Positions 1-4,880 of a stretch of DNA of 6,985 nt are shown one piece after another. This DNA comes from Thermoanaerobaculales bacterium. GTDB taxonomy: Bacteria; Acidobacteriota; Thermoanaerobaculia; Thermoanaerobaculales; Sulfomarinibacteraceae. The notes below the pieces were generated by a model, which was not told the DNA's origin, made no database searches, and saw nothing but the letters and a program-made list of their open reading frames with translations. Position 1 is the stretch's first letter; every line of letters begins with the position of its first letter. Made by a program: the position numbers and the translations under genes. The stretch is taken from positions 1 to 6,985 of the forward strand of contig JAOZUP010000216.1 of NCBI GenBank assembly GCA_029938595.1, given 5' to 3'.

Positions 1-137
1 CCGTGCCAGGCTGGCGCGCTGCGCAGCGCGCCCCCAAGCTGCTGGAGAGCGTCCATCCCGCCGCTCCCCGCCGCGGCCGAGGCGGCCAGGACACCGGTGA
101 CGGCCGTCGCCAGCACGATCTTCATCTTCATGCTCAT
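1..137 (-). CDS. Exported protein, N-terminal fragment; possibly LolA-like lipoprotein carrier
   Basis: Only the first 45 codons lie in the window; the gene continues past the left edge. The reading is open and starts with a signal peptide: Met/Lys-rich n-region (MSMKMK), hydrophobic core (IVLATAVTGVLAAS) and a small-residue Ala-rich stretch fit for signal peptidase I. The mature start contains LQQLGGALRSAPAWH, which resembles the beginning of LolA, the periplasmic carrier that takes lipoproteins to the outer membrane (a helix followed by a Trp near the start of the first strand). Too little is visible to prove LolA. Three in-frame ATGs (137, 131, 125) are possible starts and none has a clear Shine-Dalgarno; the outermost is reported. 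It starts 10 nt after the stop of the 141-residue gene, so the two are probably co-transcribed. Confidence 0.5.
   Translation of the reverse strand, partial: MSMKMKIVLATAVTGVLAASAAAGSGGMDALQQLGGALRSAPAWH
13..32. repeat. Perfect 20-bp GC palindrome inside the LolA-like gene
   Basis: GGCGCGCTGC is followed directly by its exact reverse complement. It lies in the reading frame (encoding roughly GALRSAP), about 105-125 nt after the likely start. As RNA it would form a hairpin of about 8 bp with a tight loop. It may simply reflect GC-rich codon choice. Confidence 0.6.
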
Positions 138-147
138 GTTTTTGGGG

Positions 148-573
148 TCAGCCCTCGAGGCTGAGGGTATTGATGGCGCGGGCGACCACAAAAATTACCT
201 CGTTGTTGCTCTCTGTAGAGGTCGGATAGAGGAAGAAACCGCTGTTCTCCATCCTGTACTCCTGGACGCGGCCGTGGACGATCTCGCCGTCAAAAAACTC
301 GACCCGGGCCGGCGCGCCCGCAGGCGGATCGTCGACCTCGGCGCCGATCTGCATTTCGGCCTCGCGGCGGCGAGGATCCTTGATGAAAAAGACCGCCTTG
401 AGGTCCGATATATTGACCTGGAGTGTCTCGCCGTCATCGGTCCCGGCCTCAACCGCGAAGTCCAACGGCGTGAACTCCCTCGTGAGCCTGCAACGGGTCA
501 GGTGCCCGTCCCGATAGCGAAGCACCACCTCGTTTCCGGCCGACGCCGCCGGCACTTTCGGTGAATTCTCCAT
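148..573 (-). CDS. Small protein of two similar halves (DUF6982-like), function unknown
   Basis: A 141-residue protein with no signal peptide or membrane segment, so probably cytoplasmic. It has two related halves. Residues 16-66 contain VVLRYRDGHLTRC, then EFTPLDF and a V-N-I-S-D-L-K-A-V-F-F strand. Residues 89-140 contain ARVEFFDGEIVHGRV, then SGFFLYP and an N-N-E-V-I-F-V-V-A-R-A-I strand. Each half is a beta-rich unit opening with hydrophobic-x-[YF]-x-DG. From memory this pattern matches DUF6982, often seen in Acidobacteriota and sometimes beside PilZ or signalling domains; the family name is tentative. The ATG at 573 is chosen because GAGGG lies about 2 nt upstream and no in-frame start is better placed. 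It lies between purH and the LolA-like gene, on their strand. No catalytic motif is visible. Confidence 0.75.
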   Translation of the reverse strand: MENSPKVPAASAGNEVVLRYRDGHLTRCRLTREFTPLDFAVEAGTDDGETLQVNISDLKAVFFIKDPRRREAEMQIGAEVDDPPAGAPARVEFFDGEIVHGRVQEYRMENSGFFLYPTSTESNNEVIFVVARAINTLSLEG

Positions 574-621
574 ACCCTCATGCTAGCCCGGATCGAAGGC
601 GAGGTCCAGAGCGGCGGGCCA

Positions 622-736
622 TCGTTAGAACGTTAAACGTTACACGTTTGAACGTTCGCCAATTGGAAGGAGCCGATCTCCCGGGCGGGTGGGTGGGCGG
701 AACGTTCTAACGTTCAACCTTCTAACGTTCTAACGT
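622..736. repeat. Inverted pair of AACGTT short-period repeat arrays
   Basis: Two arms of 36 nt (622-657 and 701-736) are built from imperfect units of 7-8 nt around AACGTT, such as AACGTTCT. The right arm is the reverse complement of the left: 13 consecutive matches (CGTTAGAACGTTA), then 17 of 21 after one single-base bulge. The 43-nt spacer has the palindrome CCAATTGG (659-666), a GGAG/CTCC mini-stem and a G-rich run. The element fills most of the 194-bp gap between purH and the 141-residue gene. As minus-strand RNA it makes a long imperfect hairpin, but no U-tract follows, so it is not a standard terminator. It could protect the 3' end of the purH message. Confidence 0.85.
683..697 (+). 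other. Canonical G-quadruplex motif
   Basis: Four GGG runs separated by single-base loops (GGGCGGGTGGGTGGG). Single-nucleotide loops are the most stable class of parallel G-quadruplex. It lies on the strand that is template for purH and the next gene, in the spacer of the AACGTT inverted repeat. Folding is inferred from sequence only. Confidence 0.7.
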
Positions 737-767
737 CTCTCCGCCCGTAGTCTGGCAGGCCGACGGC

Positions 768-2306
768 TCAATGCCGGAAGTGCCGCCTGCGCGTCAGCAC
801 CATTGCCACGCCGAGCCGGTCGCAGACCTCGATGACGTCGTTGTCACGAATCGAGCCTCCCGGCTGGATCACGGCTCGCACGCCGGCTTCGTGGAGCGCC
901 TCCACCCCATCTGGAAACGGAAAGAAGGCGTCGGAAGCGGCGACGCTACCCTCCAGGTCGTGCCCTAATTCGGCGGCCTTGGTGACCGCGATCTTGGCTG
1001 CGTCGACCCGGCTCATCTGGCCGGCACCGATACCGAGGATCCGATCCTCTGCGCCAACCACGATGCCGTTCGACCCCACGTGCTTGACCACCCGCCAGGC
1101 GAGCTCGAGGGCCCGGCTTTCGCCGCCGGTGGGCGCGCGTTCGGTGGCCACCTCTCGCTCCTCTCCATCCCAACCAGTATCCGCCGCCTGGATCACGAAT
1201 CCACCGTCGACGTCCCGAACCACCAGACCACCGGCCGCTACCGGCTCGGCCTCGAGCACCCGCAGATTCTTTTTACGCGCGAAGACCTCTCGCGCCGCGT
1301 CGTCATAGCCCGGCGCGATGACCACCTCGGCGAACTGCTCGACAACGGCCTCGGCAAACGTGCCGTCAACCTCGAGGTTGGCCGCGATCACGCCGCCGAA
1401 TGCCGATACCGGATCGGTCGCCCGCGCCTTGAGGAAGGCCTCGACCATGCTGTCGTCGATGCCCACGCCGCACGGGTTGGCGTGCTTGATAACCGCCACC
1501 CCGGCAGCAGGCAGGTCCCAGACCAGCCGCCACGCGCCGGTGGCGTCACCCAGGTTGTTGTAAGACAGCGCCTTCCCCTGGATCTGAACCGCACCGGCAA
1601 GCCCAACCACCGGTTCACTCTGCGCCAGCACACCCCACTGGTGGGGATTTTCGCCGTAGCGCAGCTCCACCTCACGGCAGCGAAGGAGGTCGCCGGCGAC
1701 CACCGCCGCGGCCGCAGGCCGCTCATGTCCCATCAGCCGCGGAAGATGAGCGGCGATCGCAGCGTCGTAGGCGGCCGTGTGGCGAAAGACCTTGACCGCC
1801 AGGTCACGGCGCGTGTCCTCCGTCGTGCCGCCGCCGGTCAGCTCATCGACGATTGCCGAGTAATCCGCCGGATCGACGACGACCGTCACCCGACCATGGT
1901 TTTTGGCCGCCGCCCGGAGCAGGCTCGGTCCGCCGATGTCAATCTGTTCGACCGCCGCGTCCAGATCTGCACCGTCACGGGCAATCGTCTCCCGGAAGGG
2001 ATAGAGGTTGACCACGACGAGGTCGATCATCGGAATCTCGAGCTCCGAGATCTCGTTCTCATGCTCCGCAGTCGAGGCCGCCAGGATGCCCGCGAACACC
2101 TTCGGATGGAGAGTTTTGACACGGCCGCCGAGGATCTCTGGAAAACCCGTGTGCCGGCTGATCTCGAGCACCTCGCACCCGGCGTCGGCCAGAGCACGTG
2201 CCGTGCCCCCGGTGGAGATGATCTTCCATCCCAGATCCAGCAGGTTGCGACCCAGCTCACCCAGACCAGTTTTGTCCGAAACCGAGATCAGCGCTAATCC
2301 GGCCAT
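768..2306 (-). CDS. purH: Bifunctional AICAR transformylase / IMP cyclohydrolase
   Basis: Catalyses the last two steps of de novo purine synthesis in the cytoplasm: formyl transfer from 10-formyl-THF to AICAR, then ring closure to IMP. The product is 512 aa, the normal family length. The N-terminal MGS-like cyclohydrolase domain (about 1-150) has STGGT (31-35), GFPEILGGRVKTLHP (54-68), VNLYPF (99-104), IDIGGP (122-127) and AAAKNH. These supply the Lys64, Tyr102, Asp123 and Lys135 equivalents of the known active site. The transformylase domain has LRYGENPHQ (215-223), QGKALSYNN, the catalytic pair K274-H275 in IKHANPCG, DPVSAFGG, GQMSRVDA, SDAFFPFPDG and the C-terminus RHFRH. The reading frame stays open a further 87 codons upstream to 2567, but that stretch translates repeat DNA. 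The ATG at 2306 has GGAGG 5 nt upstream and begins the conserved ALISVSDKTG. Confidence 0.97.
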   Translation of the reverse strand: MAGLALISVSDKTGLGELGRNLLDLGWKIISTGGTARALADAGCEVLEISRHTGFPEILGGRVKTLHPKVFAGILAASTAEHENEISELEIPMIDLVVVNLYPFRETIARDGADLDAAVEQIDIGGPSLLRAAAKNHGRVTVVVDPADYSAIVDELTGGGTTEDTRRDLAVKVFRHTAAYDAAIAAHLPRLMGHERPAAAAVVAGDLLRCREVELRYGENPHQWGVLAQSEPVVGLAGAVQIQGKALSYNNLGDATGAWRLVWDLPAAGVAVIKHANPCGVGIDDSMVEAFLKARATDPVSAFGGVIAANLEVDGTFAEAVVEQFAEVVIAPGYDDAAREVFARKKNLRVLEAEPVAAGGLVVRDVDGGFVIQAADTGWDGEEREVATERAPTGGESRALELAWRVVKHVGSNGIVVGAEDRILGIGAGQMSRVDAAKIAVTKAAELGHDLEGSVAASDAFFPFPDGVEALHEAGVRAVIQPGGSIRDNDVIEVCDRLGVAMVLTRRRHFRH

Positions 2307-2310
2307 GTCG

Positions 2311-2329
2311 TCCTCCCCCAGAGGGGGGA
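2311..2329 (-). promoter_or_regulatory. purH Shine-Dalgarno and a hairpin that could cover it
   Basis: On the minus strand GGGGGAGGA ends 4 nt before the purH ATG, a strong ribosome-binding site. The preceding bases allow a 6-bp stem, UCCCCC-CUCU-GGGGGA (2329-2324 with 2319-2314), whose 3' arm is part of the Shine-Dalgarno. If transcription starts upstream of 2330, the site could be sequestered. If it starts near 2322, as the adjacent -10-like box suggests, the stem cannot form. Confidence 0.5.
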
Positions 2330-2334
2330 TTGTA
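2329..2334 (-). promoter_or_regulatory. Possible purH -10 box (TACAAT)
   Basis: TACAAT on the minus strand matches the sigma70-type -10 consensus at 5 of 6 positions. It would start transcription near 2322, about 16 nt before the ATG. No good -35 hexamer is seen; the expected position falls in the AATTTCG heptads (only TTCGAA-like). This is a weak call from sequence alone. Confidence 0.35.
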
Positions 2335-2346
2335 CATGGCCGGAGG

Positions 2347-2366
2347 AATTTCGAATTTCGAATTTC
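2347..2366. repeat. AATTTCG heptanucleotide tandem repeat
   Basis: Two full copies of AATTTCG and six bases of a third, at 2347-2353, 2354-2360 and 2361-2366. It is strikingly AT-rich for this window and sits where the -35 region of purH would be. An 8-base C run (2374-2381) follows shortly after. Confidence 0.85.
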
Positions 2367-2382
2367 CCGCCCACCCCCCCCG

Positions 2383-2464
2383 GGTTGAACCACAGAGACA
2401 CGGAGGCACAGAGAAGACACAGAGCCACTCACATCGCAAACACGAAGACACAAAGACACGAAGG
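2383..2464 (+). repeat. Left arm of inverted CACAGAGA-type 8-bp repeat array
   Basis: Opens with GGTTGAAC, then 8-bp units CACAGAGA, CACGGAGG, CACAGAGA, CACAGAGC, a non-repeat insert (CACTCACATCGCAAA), then CACGAAGA, CACAAAGA, CACGAAGG. The right arm at 2902-3016 has the same parts in reverse-complement order. GGTTGAACCACAGAG (2383-2397) is identical to the complement of 3002-3016, and the 34 bp at 2430-2463 are identical to the complement of 2902-2935. Looser similarity (CCCGCCC) extends outward to about 2366. The repeat is open in the purH frame and encodes the spurious upstream extension of that gene. Confidence 0.92.
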
Positions 2465-2494
2465 AATCGCAACGCCATCCATCCGGCCGATCAA

Positions 2495-2526
2495 CGCAGA
2501 GACGCGGAGGCGCGGAGGCGCAGAGA
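2495..2526 (+). repeat. Third 8-bp array, CGCAGAGA/CGCGGAGG, four exact-length units
   Basis: Four consecutive 8-bp units: CGCAGAGA, CGCGGAGG, CGCGGAGG, CGCAGAGA. It is a GC-shifted variant of the CACAGAGA unit, in the same orientation as the left arm and 30 bp to its right. No matching inverted partner is seen in the window. Confidence 0.85.
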
Positions 2527-2528
2527 GC

Positions 2529-2862
2529 CTCTCCGGAGAGTTTTCCCCGTGGCGAGGTCCCGGCCATCGTCTGACGACGGCCGGGGACCGCTGGGACATA
2601 CTCCAGATCCGATCTCCAGCGATCGTCACTGGAGTATGTCCCAGCAGCCTGCGCTCCGGGAGCGCAGGCCTCGCAACTCCCACCCTCTATCTAAAATGTG
2701 ACGGGCACGCCCATCGCCCCAGTCGGAAAGCCGTGAGGCGGAACCGACGCGCCCCGGGCGCGTCGGTCGGTGGGAAGCGCGGCTGCGACGAACGCTTGCG
2801 TTCGGAGCAGACGGGTTTTCCACCGGCGGGCGGCGATCCTCTGATCGCCGACTGTTCCGCCG
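2529..2862. repeat. Run of unrelated hairpins between the CACAGAGA arms
   Basis: This non-coding stretch carries successive inverted repeats of different sequence. They are a perfect 12-bp palindrome CTCTCCGGAGAG (2529-2540); a stem at 2556-2589 (GGTCCCGGCC with GGCCGGGGACC plus an inner TCGT/ACGA); a 17-bp perfect repeat (2590-2645); an 11-bp stem (2647-2669, CCTGCGCTCC core); a 12-bp stem (2743-2767, ACCGACGCG core); CGAACGC-TT-GCGTTCG (2789-2804); and CGGCGATC-CTCT-GATCGCCG (2831-2850) nested inside CGGCGG/CCGCCG (2824-2862). No convincing gene, codon pattern or ribosome-binding site is seen here. They look like accumulated REP-like palindromes or one highly structured RNA. Confidence 0.75.
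2590..2645. repeat. 17-bp perfect inverted repeat, GCTGGGACATACTCCAG
   Basis: Arms at 2590-2606 and 2629-2645 are exact reverse complements around a 22-nt loop. The GGGACATACT core resembles, from memory, short motifs found beside REP-associated tyrosine transposases in several environmental phyla. No transposase gene is present here, so it would be a stranded non-autonomous copy at most. Confidence 0.8.
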
Positions 2863-2901
2863 TCAATCCGCGGCCCTGCCGCATCACGTCGGCGACAACT
2901 T

Positions 2902-3016
2902 CTTCGTGTCTTTGTGTCTTCGTGTTTGCGATGTGCGCGGCTCTGCGCCTCCGTGACTCTGTGTTTCTTCTCTCTGTGTTCCTTCTCTGTGTCTCTGTGC
3001 CTCTGTGGTTCAACCG
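2902..3016 (-). repeat. Right arm of inverted CACAGAGA-type array
   Basis: Read on the minus strand it begins GGTTGAACCACAGAGG, continues through CACAGAGA, CACAGAGA and several spaced CACAGAG units, CACGGAGG, CGCAGAGC, then the shared ACATCGCAAA insert and CACGAAGA, CACAAAGA, CACGAAGA. It is 115 bp against about 82 for the left arm, the extra length being additional CACAGAG units and short spacers. It lies 84 bp before the start of the binding-protein gene. Confidence 0.92.
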
Positions 3017-3099
3017 GTTAGCGGGCGGGCACTGGTCGGACGCGGACGCGGGTGGGCCGGAATCAGTATTTGTTGGATTCGGCTGATAGGATGACTGGC

Positions 3100-4716
3100 A
3101 TGAAATTCTCGAGATGGCTCATCGTCGTTGCCGCCGCGTTTCTTGCCGTTGCGTGCTCGCCGCCGGGGCCGGAAGCGCCGTCAGACACGGTGGTAATCGG
3201 GGCGTTGTCGGACATCGCGAGCTGGAACCCCTATCTGGCCGAGGATGCATTCGACGAGGAGATTCTGAGCCTGATCTACCCCTCGCTGGCGGTGGAGCAG
3301 GTGGACTATCAGCAGCATCCGCCGTCCTTCGCTCCATCCCTGGCCGAGTCATGGGAGTGGTCCAACGACCACCTCGCGCTCACCTTCCACCTGCGAACCG
3401 ACGCGGTGTGGAGCGACGGCGTGCCGGTGACCGCCGCCGACCTGCTCTTCAGCTGGCGCGCCCAGACCTCGGAAGCGTTGGGGTGGCTGTGGTCCGACAT
3501 CACCGACAACATCGACACGGTAGAGGCCTTGGACGCCCACACCATCCGCTACACATTCACCCATCGCTACCCCTACCAGTTGATGGACGTCAACGACGGC
3601 CCCATCGTGCCGGCCCACGCCTGGGCCGACATCCCGTTCGAAAAGTGGGAGGAGACCGACTGGCGGGAGCTCGTGCTGTCGGCAGGTCCGTTCGTGCCCG
3701 GCCTCCACACCCCGCAGCAGGAGATCGTCCTCGAGCGCAACCCTCGCTACTTCGTGGCCGACCGTCCGCGTGTGAGCCGGCTTGTATTCCGCATCGTGCC
3801 CTCCAAGACCGGGCTTTTCAACCAGCTCCTTGCCGGCGGTATCGATCTCGTCAACGACATCCCTCCGGCCGAGGCGGCGCGGGTGCTAGACAATCCCGAT
3901 CTCGAGCTGGCCGTATTCCCCGACCGCTCCTTCACTCACATCTGCTGGAACCTGGACAAGGGGGTTTTCGCCGACCCACGAGTGCGCCGCGCTCTCGGCA
4001 TGGCCATCGACCGCGAAACTCTGATCGATGCCGTCTACGGGGGTTTCGGCCGGCCGTCGATCGGGCCCGTGCTGTCGACCATGTGGGCCTTCAACCGCGA
4101 TCTGAACCCGCTGCCCTACGACCCCGCCGGCGCCATCGAGCTGTTGGCTGAGTCCGGGTGGGAGGATCACGACGGCGACGGAATCCTCGACCGCGACGGG
4201 CAACCGTTGGCATTCGAGGTCCTCGCACCGTCGGAGAGCGAGGTGCGGAAGGATGTGTGCTTGCTGTTGGAACGCGATCTGGCGCGGATCGGGGTCCGGG
4301 CGACGCCCCGCCTCATGGAGTGGGGCGCCGTGCAGGCGGCGGTCGCCGAGGGTAACTTCGACGCCTTCGTGAATCGCTGGATCGAACCGACACAGGTCGA
4401 TCTCGAGGGAATCTGGCACAGCACGCCGCCCGGCGCCCCGACCTTCAACTTCGGGCATTACTCCAATCCCGAGGTCGACCGGCTGTTCGAAGAGGTGGCC
4501 GCGGCGTCCGATTTCGAATCCCAGAAACCACTCCTCGACCGCATTCAGACCCTCATCGTCGCCGATCAGCCCTACACCTTCCTGGTCGAAAACACCCGCC
4601 TGGTCGGCGTCAACTCACGCATCCACGGCACAAAGATCAATGACGCGACTATCTTCTTCAACGTCGACGAGTGGGAGATCACGGAGCAACCCGAGTCCAC
4701 TTCCCTACCCGAATGA
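3100..4716 (+). CDS. Peptide/nickel-type ABC importer substrate-binding lipoprotein (SBP family 5)
   Basis: Captures the substrate in the periplasm and delivers it to the two permeases that follow. The product is 538 aa, normal for DppA/OppA-like proteins. Residues 1-18 form a lipoprotein signal (MKFSRW, hydrophobic core) with Cys19 as the lipidated residue; the -3 position is Ala, the usual Leu being at -4. Family-5 landmarks are WNPYL (42-46), LAESWEWS (81-88), VWSDGVPVTAADLLFSW (103-119), LERNPRYF (211-218), NQLLAGGIDL (241-250), DPRVRRALGMAIDRETLI (292-309), the Asp-rich DHDGDGILDRDG (356-367) and a NPEVDRLFEEV segment (456-466). The ATG at 3100 is preferred: AGGA lies 8 nt upstream and it gives a standard signal peptide. 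ATGs at 3091 and 3052 only add residues before it. The ligand (peptide, sugar or metal complex) cannot be told from sequence. Confidence 0.95.
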   Translation: MKFSRWLIVVAAAFLAVACSPPGPEAPSDTVVIGALSDIASWNPYLAEDAFDEEILSLIYPSLAVEQVDYQQHPPSFAPSLAESWEWSNDHLALTFHLRTDAVWSDGVPVTAADLLFSWRAQTSEALGWLWSDITDNIDTVEALDAHTIRYTFTHRYPYQLMDVNDGPIVPAHAWADIPFEKWEETDWRELVLSAGPFVPGLHTPQQEIVLERNPRYFVADRPRVSRLVFRIVPSKTGLFNQLLAGGIDLVNDIPPAEAARVLDNPDLELAVFPDRSFTHICWNLDKGVFADPRVRRALGMAIDRETLIDAVYGGFGRPSIGPVLSTMWAFNRDLNPLPYDPAGAIELLAESGWEDHDGDGILDRDGQPLAFEVLAPSESEVRKDVCLLLERDLARIGVRATPRLMEWGAVQAAVAEGNFDAFVNRWIEPTQVDLEGIWHSTPPGAPTFNFGHYSNPEVDRLFEEVAAASDFESQKPLLDRIQTLIVADQPYTFLVENTRLVGVNSRIHGTKINDATIFFNVDEWEITEQPESTSLPE

Positions 4717-4719
4717 TCT

Positions 4720-4827
4720 GATGCCAGATGCCAGATACCGGATACCAGATACCGGCAGAGGGAATCCTCACCAAAAGGTAGGAGGCCGGATCCGGTATCT
4801 GGTATCTGGTATCCGGTATCTGGTATT
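4720..4827 (+). repeat. Inverted pair of GATACCA 7-bp arrays forming a 36-bp RNA hairpin
   Basis: Left arm 4720-4755 and right arm 4792-4827 are each 36 nt of 7-bp units (GATACCA, GATACCG, GATGCCA), separated by a 36-nt spacer. The arms match at 31 of 36 positions in DNA. In plus-strand RNA four of the five differences become G-U pairs and one is A-C, so 35 of 36 can pair. The spacer has its own small hairpin (CCTC-ACC-AAAA-GGT-GAGG, 4766-4785). It begins 3 nt after the binding-protein stop codon. By analogy with the malE-malF REP sequence it may stabilise the upstream message and lower permease expression. No U-tract follows, so it is not an ordinary terminator. Confidence 0.92.
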
Positions 4828-4839
4828 GCGCCGCCCGCC

Positions 4840-4845
4840 TATAAT
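4840..4845 (+). promoter_or_regulatory. Possible -10 box (TATAAT) ahead of the permease genes
   Basis: An exact TATAAT in very GC-rich DNA, 13 bp after the GATACC element and 36 bp before the preferred permease start. The -35 position (about 4817-4822, TATCTG, inside the repeat) is a poor match. If active it would start transcription near 4852 and let the permeases be made apart from the binding protein. Confidence 0.35.
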
Positions 4846-4880
4846 CCTCCTGTGATCTCGAAATGCTGTCGAGCCCTATC

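Noticed and set aside
97..564. 155-residue plus-strand frame
   Set aside because: It is antisense to the 141-residue gene and the LolA-like start, which have coherent protein features and coupled spacing.
1080..2297. 405-residue plus-strand open frame
   Set aside because: It lies wholly antisense to purH, whose frame carries every conserved motif; it is a high-GC shadow.
2307..2567. 87-codon upstream extension of purH
   Set aside because: It translates the CACAGAGA array and the promoter region; the 8-bp period keeps frames open by chance. The conserved PurH start and Shine-Dalgarno are at 2306.
2529..2862. Retron or diversity-generating element RNA
   Set aside because: No reverse transcriptase gene or template/variable repeat pair is present in the window.
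2383..3016. CRISPR array
   Set aside because: Units are 8 bp without unique spacers of constant length, and the arms are inverted; no cas genes.
2385..3086. 233-residue plus-strand open frame across the divergent region
   Set aside because: It is composed of the repeat arms and hairpins, with low-complexity sequence, no ribosome-binding site and no family resemblance.
4720..4827. Intrinsic terminator
   Set aside because: The stem is far longer than usual and no U-tract follows; stabiliser or processing element fits better.
4640..4855. Small plus-strand frame reading DARYRIPDTG
   Set aside because: It overlaps the binding-protein end in another frame and then translates the GATACC arrays.
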